A stretch of DNA of 25,005 bases from Willaertia magna (Eukaryota > Heterolobosea > Eutetramitea > Acrasida > Naegleriidae): assembly GCA_902984215.1 (NCBI GenBank), contig CADWAF010000316.1, positions 1 to 25,005 on the forward strand, read 5' to 3'. Of this stretch, positions 12,001-22,242 are shown in pieces. Numbering within the stretch: the stretch's first letter is position 1; each line of letters opens with the position of its first letter. Under the pieces are notes generated by a model. The model saw only the letters and a list, made by a program, of their open reading frames with translations, made no database searches and was not told the DNA's origin. The position numbers and the translations under genes were made by a program.

Positions 12001-15000
12001 TAATTACATTAAATTTAACATTGATAGCATGTTGGCAAGGTGCAGTAAAAAATATGGTTCAGCTCCTTTTGTTTCACTTATCATTCATTTCTGTCCTGAA
12101 CAATTACAATTTGGAAATACTTATGATACAATCTTTTTGGAATGGGACTACTATTACATTGATAGCTTCCAAATAAGCACTGAAAGTACTGCAATGGTCG
12201 CCTTAGATAATGATGTTGGTCATTACCTTGAATCTAGATGGTGGTTTGCGTGTGGAGTCGGTTTATTCAACTCTGTTGAAAGCAGCGATCTGAAGTTGGC
12301 CTTTGGCTCTATTTATGAGCAATTATTAGAAAAGTTCATAAAAGAAAACAATCTCTTATTACAAAGTAGTCATCTTCAAAGATATTTTCTTACCAAAGGA
12401 AAACGTACTTTGGACGATAAAGTTGGGTTAGTGAAGAATATTTTAAAAAATTATAAGATCTTACAAAATATCATTTTGACTAAATTTTCTTCAAAATGGA
12501 ACACTAAATACCTTTCTAAAATAGTTGGACAAATATGTAAGAACATTGCTGAGGGAAGTTCTGTTAAAGGAATATTAGAAAGTATTATGGATGCACTCAA
12601 AGTTTCTTTAATGGAATTTTTAAATCCTCTTACTAGAAGATTAATGAAATCTATTTCTTCTGTTGAAGAATTGTCAAAAGTTAATGATGAGAATTCTGAA
12701 TTACAATTCAAGATATTAGAATTAATTATTTTTGATACTCAAATGAACTATCAAGCAATGGCTAAAGAGAAAATACCTCTTTCTTCCATTTTACTTTCTC
12801 AAATAGATTCCAAAAGTAAACAAGATTTGGTTGGTTGCTTGTCTATAATTGAAAAAGACTCAAAACAATATTCAGATTTCAGATGTGATATGATTCGTTA
12901 TTTATTTGATATCAGTATGCGTGAAGATTTAGTTGAACTAATTGACAGTATTTTTGAATTTGCTAGAAATGATAAAAGTTTAAGGTTGTATGAAATAATG
13001 AAAAAATCAAAACATGATGTTAATATGGTGCTTTTATTAGTTCAGAAGCAAGATATTTCAATAGACGATGAATTATTAAAACAAGTAGCACAGATGAAAG
13101 GTGATATTCAAAAGATTATCGACTTATTGATGTCTAATATCATCAGTAATAATTGGAAGAAAATTAAAGACGCATTTCAACAACAAGATGAAGAAACTAT
13201 TAAACAATGGTTAGAGATAGATTTCCCAAATATTCAAAAGATGAGTTTGAAAAACTATGCTCCAAACACCTTCAAAAGCTACAAATTTGAGATATTATTT
13301 GTACTTCATGAATTTTTATGGTTTTGTGACAATTTCTCTCAAAATACTGCTCAACAACTCTGGGAAAAGGTGCATGTGCTTTTTGATGCCACAGGAGAAA
13401 ATAACTATTTGAACCAATATTTTGTTCAAGTGGTTGAAAAATTCGCCACCTTTTTATTGGATAAGCCTTCCCTTAAATCTTGGTTGACCAATATTATGAT
13501 TTTCGCGTTTTCCTCGAAACAAGAATATTGGACCGTTCCATCACTGAAAAATTTAATTCATATTTCATCTGAATATGACAAAGCAAACGATATTTGGTCT
13601 CAAGTTAATTTCTCCACTTTAGGAAGCTTAATAGAGAAATTAGCTTCGCAGTTTATACAAAACCAAAATATGAATAATAATTTCCTTGATATGTTAAATG
13701 AGACGGTCATTAATTTAGTTGGAAATAATCAAAGCTTATTGATGTTAGAAGAAGTTACAGAACAAAAGCAACCAACATTTGTTTCTTTATTCCAAAGATC
13801 AATCATTAATATTTATTCAGTACAAGATTGGAAAAATTTTGTTCCAACCTACATGAAACAGGTAAAAGATTTAAGACAATCTACTAGACAATCATTGTCG
13901 CTCATGGTTGAAAGTGCTTTGGATGCTTTACTCTTGTCTAAGTTGGCTGTCTATCTTGGTGAAAATAATTGTCAACAACAAATAGAAGCCTTAGATAAAA
14001 ACAAAGCAGATATTATTAAGAATATAATTCAAAAACATAACAAATATCCTTTATACTTACTATCCAGAGCTATTAGTGACGACAAGTTGGAATCTATCCT
14101 TCTTTGTAATAGAGCTGAATTAGAAAGAATTGGAATGGGTCAATATCACTTGGCTAGTATCAAAAAGGATTACAGATCTCACCACTTTTCATTTATGCAT
14201 AACCAAAATGATCCTTTGTTTAATACTTTCAACCAAGTTCGTCATTTAATTGTTGCTGGCGATAGTAATGCTTTGATAAATTATATCTCTCAATTTTTGA
14301 ATAATGGTGGTAATGTATACCACATCCGTTTAATGCTTGTTGTGGTACCTTATAACTATTTCTTTTTACAAGGACAATCCTGCCCTAGTGTTATGGCGAT
14401 ATTACAAAACCAAAATGTTTGCAGAACATTATTATTGACAGCAGAAGAACAAAAGGCTGTCCAATTCTTTGCCCGCGGACCAATTGATATATCCCCACAA
14501 AAACAAAACACTTATTTTGCTCTCTATTTTGCCTCTTTGCAACACATCAGATCCCAAGATGAAAAGGTATTGATTCACTTATTAGCCAATATAACAGCAG
14601 TTTCACTTGGAGTTCCAAAAGACAAAAATCACTTGTACAATAGAATTTTCCATCCTGAGGTATTGGCTGATTCTTTAGGTATGTAATTTTATTTTACTTT
14701 TAATTTAATTTTAATTTATATAAACAGGTCCTGGATCAACTTATAACAACCAAAACTGGGATTGTGGATTTACTAGTGATGGATTGACCATTGCCCTTCG
14801 TGACCAAGCAAATATAATGAATAGAAGTGAAGTCTATCACGCTGCCTTAAATACATTAACTTGGGCTGCATTCTTACTTTGTGTAATGTTTGATCCTGAA
14901 AGAAATAGTGGATTTGCTAGAAACAAACATATGTGTAATTACGTTGATCAAGATGTGGTTAAAAACGTAGAAATGACTGCAGAAGAAAGACTCCAACTTT

Positions 15001-17525
15001 ACATTAAAACAAGAGTTGATACTTTTGCATCTATTTTCTATCACTCACCTATAATTTTAAATTTGATTGATACTACAATTTTCTTTACAAACTCTCTTGA
15101 AGAGTTCCAAAGAAAAGCAGCTGGCTCAGATAAATGTTTAGGATTTTTCAGAAATGGAATTAATACCCAAATCATTAGAGAATATGAAAACTTTTGGTTG
15201 AATGAATGCTTTATTAAGGTAGTTCAAAATTATAATAACATTGTTGGAGAAATGAATGCTCAACAACAAATTCTTAAAACAATATCTGAATTTAAAGGGA
15301 AGGTTGGATTCATTTCTAGAAAATATGATTGCTTCTTTGCTAATCAATTATCTATACTCACAGAGTCATTGTCTAAATTACAGAACCTTGATTTATACAA
15401 AACTATAAAGTTATTATTCTTGGGAGAAGATAGAGGAGAAGAGGAAAACAAAGATCCATATTTAAACAAATTAGATTCAGCTCAATTTATGTTACAATTT
15501 ATTAAATTTTATATTTCACTCCATCACAATTTAAATGGTAAAATTACAGCTGAAGATTTAAATCAACAAATGAAACAAGTTGTTCAATTAATTTCAAAGA
15601 ATGATCCTAAATTTAATGAAGTTTGGGAAGAAACAATTAGCAATTGGAGACAATACAAAGAGAAAAATCAACAACTTGTTGTATGTATGAGAGCTCGTTT
15701 GGCTGGAGAAGCAGAAACACCAGAATTGACACCTGACAGTATATTACTTGGATTCATTAATGGCAGCGGTGGTGATGACAATATTGGACGTATTATTAGA
15801 GATTTAAATCTAGCTCAATCAAACCTCCAAGGAAATTATAACATTGGTAATGTTGATATTAATACAGCTGTTGGGGTAAATGAATCATTCAATGATTTAC
15901 TTGTTGTTTCCTATAGTTCTGAAAAGATTTCTCAAATGGTTAGAAATTTCCTTATTATTAATGTAGATCAACAAAATAATATTCAATATGATTTTGATTG
16001 GAAAGGAATGGAATTATTGTTTAAAGAAATTTTAGCATTTGGTAGACCAACAATTAAGGTGTTAGATGAAGATATGCGTAAATCTGTACCATTCCAATTA
16101 CTTGAAAAAGAAAAGAAAGTAAACAAAGAAGAAGACCAAGTTGATGAAAATGAAGAAGAAGAAAACGAACATAAGGGATTAAACTTTGCTGATCTTTCTC
16201 ATAAATTAAATACCTTAATGTTAGAACTTTCTAAATTAAATGAGAAATTTGATACATTATCTTTCCTAAAACGAGAAAAGCTTTTGTCAAAGTTAAATTT
16301 AAATAATGTTGAGGAAGTTCTTTTGTTTGCAAATGATATTTGTAATATGCTATCAGCTGCTATTACTTATGCTAAAGAAAAAGGATCATTGCCTTTAGTA
16401 TTAAAACAAGTTTTAGAAAAGTCTAAGGTAAAGTTAAAGAATATTTCTGTGAATTCTATGAATAATATTTTGTCTAAAGAACTTTGTTCTTTGGGTGAGT
16501 TTGGTTTAGAAGTATTAAATAATAGAGAAAATATTAAATCAATTGATGAACAATTTGGAAAACAATTTAAAGTTGAACTTCCACCATCTGCAAGACAAGA
16601 ATTAGAAAAAGGAAAACATTATTTACTTCAAATCCTTCATAACGAAAAGGATTTTACCAAGATTGAAGAAAAGAGAAATATGTTACAAACTATTGCAACC
16701 ATTTTAATTAAAGATGATAAGAAATTATTGACACATAATAAGAATTTAGAACAAAAAATTAGAATATTATTCAAAGATCAATTTTTAACTCAACTTAATG
16801 GTATTAGTAATGAAGAATATAATATGTTTATTCCAGAGAATTTAATATCCAAACATTTAGTTGAATATGTTCGTTATTTACGTGTTATAATTGGTAGAAC
16901 TGAAATTCATAGAGCAATTATTGTAAGTTCAGGAGATACATATCAAGAGAAAGTACCTGAATATTTTGGAGAACAAATTGAATTACCAAACTCTGAAGCA
17001 ATTAAAGTAGATAAATATGAAATTGATGGAGATGAAATTGTTGATTTAAAAACAATGCAAGAAATTCAAGAAGTATCAACAAGTGTAATGGATATTAAAC
17101 AACTTAATATAATTGAGGGTAATAACGAAGAAGATAATTTACAATTTAAGCCAATGGATACATTTAATCTACCTTCTTTCCAAATGCCGTCATTCTTTAA
17201 TACACCAAAAGTAATGATTCCAATGCCTGTGAATAGCATCAATACATCTAGTAATAACAGTATTCCACCACCTAACAATAACCTCATTATGGATCCTAAA
17301 ATTATTCAAACAATTCAATTAATTAATAAGGTGAAGAAAGAAAGAAAAGAAGTAGAAGAACTTATGTCACAAGTGGTAGATATGTCATTGGTTTGTAAAA
17401 TGTTTGTAACTTTAGAAGAAGTCAGAAAGAATAGAAAGGAACTTATTGAATTATTGCAGATTATAAAATCAAATGAACAACGTATTGCAGAATTGATTAA
17501 TTATTTACCACGTAATCAAATGTAA
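3044..17525 (+). CDS. RNF213/mysterin-like giant AAA+ ATPase, copy 1 (complete, 4797 aa)
   Basis: Three exons: 3044-3295, 3335-14678 and 14728-17525. The introns are 39 bases (phase 0) and 49 bases (phase 1, GTATGT...ACAG). Splicing gives one frame of 4797 residues, against about 5200 in human RNF213. A long helical N-terminal part is followed by a first P-loop, GEAASGKS (1506-1513). The two canonical AAA modules come next. Module 1 has GDTGCGKT (1862-1869), FIDE (D2051, E2052) and GAINP (2084-2088). Module 2 has GPPGTSKT (2296-2303), LDEAGLPD (from 2367) and NSQLD (2399-2403). Downstream is the family signature LPLPFLNRFEKY (2696-2707), which ends a degenerate module. P-loop order and spacing match AAA2, AAA3 and AAA4 of RNF213, a dynein-like ring. 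The C-terminal 2000 residues are helical, with an acidic stretch near 4325 and a coiled coil at the end. No Cys/His cluster for a RING or RZ finger is present; the only CxxC is C1784-C1787. The family is secure. Ligase activity is doubtful, and the substrate is unknown. Confidence 0.9.
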
Positions 17526-17554
17526 TCAAATGTATTAATATTTACAAAATAAAT

Positions 17555-18552
17555 TTATAGTATTTGACAACAACAAACATTCATCTCCTGTTGCTGTTTT
17601 TCCATTGTGGCATGTATTTCCAAGTAATTTACAATTTCTTTAAAAGCATTCTCACTTGTAAAATTGGTCACCTCCTTCTTTCTCTTTGTGGCATAGTTGA
17701 TAGCGGTATCTTCATTCTACAAAATTTACAATTAAATAAAGAAATTTAACAAATACTTACTTTGTCTTTAAGGGATATGCTTGCCCCACAGTCAACTAAA
17801 TATTTTACAATATCCACATGTCCTCTATAACAAGCTTCATGTAAGGGCGTTTGTTTGTACTGTTAATTTCAGCAAAGTTAAACGCAAAATATTTTAAAAC
17901 TTACGTCATTCTGCTCATTTATCTTTGCCTTTTTTGAGATAAGGTACTTCACTAATTGAAAATGTCCATTCCAACAGGCATAATGCAAGGCTGTTTGTCC
18001 GTAACAATTCTCGTCCTTTATATTAACTATATTATGATTGTTTTTATGTTCCAGTATTCCAATTATACTATCAACATCTCCATCTTGTGCAGAAAGAAAG
18101 AATTCCGATAGTTGATCTTCTCCTATTCCATATTTTGAATGAACATCGTCCTCTAATTTACTATCTGAGGCTTCTTTGTGTCTGCTTATTGCGTTTGGAG
18201 AAGTTGGTGAAGACAAAATAATATCAAAATCTTCGTCTTCCTCTTGTTTTCTTTTATCTTTCTTAACAGAGGACGTAGGAGGTTTCCTTATTGGAGATTC
18301 ATTAAGTTGAATTTCCTCCAATTCTAAATCACTTTTATTTGTCGTGTTATTTGATAACATACTCTTATCCGTATGACTTTCATTAACATCTTCCTTATGA
18401 AATGAAATATTAATCATCATAGTAAAACTATCCCTCAAACCTCTACTACCATGCCCATTATTATTAGTTGAAGAAGAGGCTGGAGATTTGACTACGAAAG
18501 GAGAACTTATAAAAGCTAATCTAGGTAAATGATCTGATTCTAAATTGTTCAT
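17555..18552 (-). CDS. Ankyrin-repeat protein with CaaX-like C-terminus (302 aa)
   Basis: Three exons: 18552-17905, 17859-17761 and 17716-17555. The introns are 45 and 44 bases, both phase 0, GTAAGT...AG. Residues 1-145 are low complexity, with SP/TP sites and a basic run, KKDKRK (97-102), that could be a nuclear signal. Ankyrin repeats follow: a degenerate one at about 147-182, then GQTALHYACWNGHFQLVKYL (185-204), then KQTPLHEACYRGHVDIVKYL in exon 2 (218-237), then a partial one starting NEDTAINYAT in exon 3. The last six residues are CCCQIL. CQIL fits a CaaX box, Leu at the last position favours geranylgeranylation, and the two preceding Cys could be palmitoylated. So it is probably a membrane-attached interaction adaptor; its partner is unknown. 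Its stop lies 29 bp from that of the RNF213-like gene, tail to tail. Splicing is supported because ankyrin phase and repeat register continue across both introns. Confidence 0.85.
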
Positions 18553-18875
18553 TTTTTTTTAGCCTTAAAAACATTGCTATTATTCGTTATTTGTTACATT
18601 GTTTGTTCTTCTTTCCAACAAATTATTATTGCATAATTTATTTTAACTTGGTTTCAATGTTTAGTTTCTTTCTTTTTATCAACTTTTATCTTGTTTAAGG
18701 AAATGATTGAACATGGTCTATATGTCGTAACATATACCTTTACGTTACGAGCCTGGTTCTGGAATAAAGTATAAAAGACTCTATAGTCGCTTGACAATAC
18801 TACCTCAATGTCCTTACTTTTTCGTAGATGGCAAAAACAAACGTTTGGCGTTTTCACACAAAAATTTAGAAAAAA
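18553..18875. promoter_or_regulatory. Divergent intergenic region, ankyrin gene and TAF9-like gene
   Basis: A 323-bp gap lies between divergent start codons and must hold both promoters. A TATA-like octamer, TATAAAAG, sits at 18770-18777, about 100 bp before the TAF9-like ATG. A 7-bp inverted repeat lies about 20 bp further upstream. A run of T directly precedes the ankyrin start codon (as read on the plus strand). An 83-codon minus-strand ORF overlaps the gap but has no recognisable features. No tRNA or other RNA gene was recognised. Confidence 0.5.
18725..18750. repeat. 7-bp inverted repeat, possible regulator site
   Basis: TCGTAAC (18725-18731) and GTTACGA (18744-18750) are perfect reverse complements separated by 12 bases. 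The position, 20 bases upstream of the TATA-like octamer in a divergent promoter, would suit a dimeric transcription factor site. Chance occurrence is possible at this length. Confidence 0.4.
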
Positions 18876-19277
18876 ATGCCAAAAGATGGTTCTTCCTCTA
18901 CTCAACCAATTTCTAATCCATCATCATCGATAACTAATCTTCCAACACCATCATCATCACTTCCTAATAATAATCCAATTAATAATACAACCATACTAAA
19001 TAATAATAATCCAACACAATCTAATACAACTACACCCAATATAAATCTATTAAATATCAATCAACAATCACAAGATATTCAAAATGTCCCTAAAGATGCA
19101 ATTATTATAGAGAAAATACTTTCTAGTATGGGAATAAAAGAACATGAACCTAGAGTAATTGAACAATTATTAGAACTATTATATAAATATATAATTGAAA
19201 CAATAGATGATTCATCTCATACTAACAGGGGCAGAATATGTAAAAGAACTGTAACTATTTGTATGAGAGTTAAATGA
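18876..19277 (+). pseudogene. TAF9-like TFIID/SAGA subunit, truncated in the histone fold
   Basis: The ATG at 18876 opens a frame of 133 codons. Residues 1-70 are Ser/Asn/Thr/Pro-rich. Residues 71-113 match the start of the TAF9 histone fold: VPKDAIIIEKILSSMGIKEH then EPRVIEQLLELLYKYIIETI and DDS, which cover helix 1 and the long helix 2. TAF9 pairs with TAF6 in TFIID and SAGA. After residue 113 the sequence becomes the antisense of the U-box/vWA gene (SHTNRGRICK...) and stops at 19277. The rest of helix 2, helix 3 and the conserved region after the fold are missing. A half histone fold should not dimerise, so this copy is very likely non-functional. A complete copy would be expected to the right of the window if the break came from tandem duplication. 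An unseen intron leading to a distant 3' part is not supported: no donor site is apparent at the break. Confidence 0.75.
19206..19222. other. Repeat-unit junction
   Basis: To the left the plus strand encodes TAF9-like residues (DDS codons at 19206-19214). From 19216 rightward the sequence equals window base 1 onward. The two reading frames collide here: TAF9-like coding on plus, U-box/vWA coding on minus. The exact breakpoint could lie a few bases either side because the sequence left of window base 1 is not available. Confidence 0.8.
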
Positions 19278-20994
19278 ACCTGCGTTTGATGGTTTTGGAG
19301 GAGGTAAATCTAAGAATACATTGTCAGCAATATTTTGTAATTCTTCAAATAATTTCCCTCCATATAACTGAACACCAGGATCCTTAAAGTTATTGCACTG
19401 CTGTTGCTCATGTGCTCTTAACAAAGATGGAAGATAATGAACTCCCCATTTCTTGTACCAGTCTACTCTTGACAACGCTTTAGTGACTTGTCCTTCATTG
19501 TCGTTAGTGCTTTGAATATCTTTAATTAATGCCTTAATACGTTCATCATCTTTAGAAGGTAAGGAAAGTATTTCTTTGACAGTTTGTTTTAATAATTCTG
19601 AAGACTCCTTTACATTTTGATTTTTAACCTTTTCCATACATTCTAATATTCTATCAATATATAATAATCTACTATGTTGTACATATAATTCATTCATATC
19701 CTTCGTTCTTGTAATGTCCTTTAAATCACTTGTAACTTCTTGTCCATCATACTTTAATTTAACAGAAAGTAAAGAAGTATCAACAAATTCATTAAAATCA
19801 ACGCCACTTCTAATTTTCAAAACAATATCTCTTGTTTGACCGTATTCTATGGCGCCTAAATTGATTTCGTTATTTATAACATTTTTATAACCAAATGTCT
19901 CTACGACCTTAATTCTATCATCTTTAGTTTCAAAAGATATTTGAGCTCTCTTAACAGCTGTTGCTAGCACATTACTCATTTGGTTGACAAAGATTGTTCC
20001 TACCATTGAACAATCTGGAATATAAGCATAAGCACCACTTCCAATACGAGAAATATCTGATAATAATTTACTATCAAGGCTATAACCGAATCCAAAAGTA
20101 TGAATTGTACAATGTAAAGGATTATTTGAAATGTGTCTTTCTAAAGTACGTATTTCGCCTCTTGGTGGTGAGATGTTTGGTTCTCCATCAGTTAAGACAA
20201 CCAATACAGTGTTACTTTGTAAACAAGAAGGATTTTTAGTCATTTCCAAACCAACCCTCAATCCATCCCATAAATTTGTTTGACCATCAGCTTCTATTTG
20301 TTGAAGTTTGCTACTTGCTAATCTTCTTCCATTTTCATTCATTTTAGTAAGGGAAAGAATAGTTTTTGCAGAAGTACTGAAAGTAATAATTGCTAGTTGA
20401 TCTTGAGGTTCTAGCACATTAATAATAGTTGACATGGAATGTTTTACAAGGTCCAATCTTGAAAATCCATGATTTTCATTTCCAGCAGTTGTTGTGTCAT
20501 CTGCGTCTTGTCCCATGGAACCACTCACTTTCGCAATAGGTAAGAAATGAATTAATCACAAATAAATACTTACCATCCAAGATGCAAATAAAAGTACTTG
20601 GTTGTCTCTTACCTTCTTTTGGGGGAATTGCTGAAATGTGAACCAAAGCCTCTCTGGAATTTAACATGTGTGGATTTAAGGAAAGTGCAATTGGCTCTAC
20701 AGAATGAACAACAGGAGTTGTTGGCGGTACAATTTGTGTAGTTGTGACATTGCGATTGAAACTAGTGTTGGAATTTAAAAGTTGTTCGATAGTATTTCTT
20801 AAAGCAATGTTTGGTACTAAATTTTCGGCAGTCATTGGTTGACGAGTCATCGGAGAACAAGCGTGTATTCTTAACCATTGAACTATTGCTGAACGTTCAT
20901 ATGTATGTCCATCTACACAAATAACTGGATCTTTCATAATCTCTTGGGTTATTGGACAATAACATTCTGCTGGCAAAGTAGGGTCAGTTTGCAT
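19212..20994 (-). CDS. U-box / von Willebrand A domain protein, copy 2 (578 aa, junction-derived stop)
   Basis: Exons 20994-20574 and 20527-19212 with a 46-base intron (20528-20573) give 578 residues. The order is a U-box (10-75), vWA with D140/S142/S144, T224 and D254 as MIDAS residues, a beta-rich segment, then a Vwaint-like C-terminal part with WGVHYLPSLLRAHEQQQCNN and LPPPKPS. All MIDAS and U-box core residues are intact, so a functional ligase is plausible. The last codons (SAPVSMR) run to the junction, and the TGA at 19212-19214 comes from TAF9-side sequence, so this C-terminus is probably truncated relative to copy 1. One extra Thr (DDTTTAG against DDTTAG) and a 4-base shorter intron separate it from copy 1. 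Retention of this intron would extend the U-box part to 165 aa rather than 148. Confidence 0.88.
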
Positions 20995-21359
20995 TGTTTT
21001 TTTGTGTTTGTTTCCTCCATGTTCTTCTCCTCTTTAAATAGATTTCTCAAGATCAATTTTGAAAATTGGAAAAAGTTCATGTTTATAAACAAGAAATTTG
21101 AATGAAAATTCATGATTTCTCAATTGCATTTCTCTTTGAACAAGCCTTTTGTTGAGTTAAATGTTTTGAGAATTAACTGGTTAATTGTAATCACACAACA
21201 TTAAAATTTGCATTATTTTTTGACATTTGGTAATTATTTAATTATTTTTATAATTTTTCATAAATATCAAAAAATTAATAATAAATAAACAATTTTTATT
21301 GCAACAACATTAAAATTGAGTAAATAATAGTATAAGCCAATTACATAATTAAAAAATGT
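20995..21359. promoter_or_regulatory. Intergenic region upstream of the U-box/vWA gene, copy 2
   Basis: This is the counterpart of 1781-2140. It is AT-rich, with no recognisable RNA gene or conserved ORF. The proximal 120 bp match copy 1 almost completely; the distal part differs by several small indels and substitutions, including an ACATTTGGTAATT stretch with no equivalent in copy 1. Confidence 0.5.
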
Positions 21360-22100
21360 CTACAAATTGGTTTGAAAACCCGTAGAGGTGCTGCTGTTAG
21401 GGAAATCATTAAGTTTACTGTTCATCATAGAGTTATTCATTTGCCAAGTTAAGGAGTTGTTGTTTGGTTGTGTTTGACTTCCGGTATTGTGAGAGGATGA
21501 ATACATGTTATTTCCATTAGAGAAAGTTTGGGGAGTCATTGAAGATGTTTCATTCATATTATGAGTAAAATAATGGTTATTATTTAAACTACTTGTTTGC
21601 ATATTTACATATTGTTGTTGCTGTTGTTGAATGTAAGAATATAATAATGTCATTGTACTGTTTTGCTTTTCAATTACTTGTTTCAAATTGGTTTTTAAAT
21701 CACTTAATTCTTTTAATTCACGTTCTAATTGATTGGTAATAATAGCTAACTTATCATTACTATTATTTACAGTGTTTGTTTGTTGATCAACACTAACATT
21801 ATGGTTACTCAAAGGAGAAGTTGGTTGAAAATTATGTGGTTGTGTAACCGTCATCATATTATTGTTCATCATCATTTGTTGAGGAGAAATACTTCCAAGA
21901 GGAGTAGTTGGGGTTCTGTTAAAATTGGTCACGGGGTTGGTGCCTATTTGGAATGAATTGGCAACTTGATTTGAATGGAGTGGAAAAGGGTTGCTGTTAC
22001 TACCAACACTGACATTGTCACTGGTGGATAGTTGTTCTTGTTTGTTGGTTTGGGTAAATCCTTGTTGATAGTGGTATTGTGGGTGTGTACTGTTTAGCAT
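21360..22100 (-). CDS. Gln/Asn-rich coiled-coil protein, copy 2 (unknown function)
   Basis: A 246-residue single-exon ORF, ATG at 22100 and stop TAG, parallel to 2141-2887. The coiled-coil segment (QLERELKELSDLKTNLKQVI) is unchanged. Differences lie mostly in the low-complexity parts: loss of Gly-Thr near residue 47, one extra Met near 77, six instead of seven Gln, and a different C-terminal end (TNL against TNYN, with a different stop codon). In-frame indels and a conserved helical core indicate that both copies are, or recently were, translated. Function is not recognised. Confidence 0.75.
   Translation of the reverse strand: MLNSTHPQYHYQQGFTQTNKQEQLSTSDNVSVGSNSNPFPLHSNQVANSFQIGTNPVTNFNRTPTTPLGSISPQQMMMNNNMMTVTQPHNFQPTSPLSNHNVSVDQQTNTVNNSNDKLAIITNQLERELKELSDLKTNLKQVIEKQNSTMTLLYSYIQQQQQQYVNMQTSSLNNNHYFTHNMNETSSMTPQTFSNGNNMYSSSHNTGSQTQPNNNSLTWQMNNSMMNSKLNDFPNSSTSTGFQTNL
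21612..21629 (-). repeat. Polyglutamine codon run, copy 2 (6 codons)
   Basis: Six consecutive Gln codons, one fewer than the run in copy 1. Confidence 0.85.
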
Positions 22101-22242
22101 ATTGTTGTTTTTATTTATTCGAATTAAGTGGATTTGTTCTTTGGTGTTAAGGGCACTGATTTTCCAATAGATCAGAATTCTGTTTTGTTGGCTGTGTTTT
22201 TGAAGGCTGACAGCTCGGTTTTAGAAAACAAAATTAAAAACA
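22101..22242. promoter_or_regulatory. Shared divergent promoter, copy 2
   Basis: This is the 142-bp counterpart of 2888-3043. The CCAAT pentamer, the flanking AGATCAGAATTCTG and the GGCTGACAGCTCGG segment are kept. It lacks the 8 bases TTACACCG-like segment upstream of CCAAT and part of the A/T run before the ATG. Confidence 0.6.

Noticed and set aside
3335..14686. The 3783-codon frame as a stand-alone gene starting at TTG
   Set aside because: It has no ATG at its start and follows a consensus 39-base intron. Joining it to the MAEEELNF exon and the downstream exon gives a continuous family-length protein, so it is the middle exon.
18721..18800. tRNA-like segment near GGTTCTGGAATAAAG
   Set aside because: The B-box consensus is not met and no cloverleaf arms can be paired around it.
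18654..18905. 83-codon minus-strand ORF between the ankyrin and TAF9-like genes
   Set aside because: It overlaps the TAF9-like start, has no recognisable domain, and low-complexity frames of this size are expected in such DNA. It cannot be excluded but is not supported.
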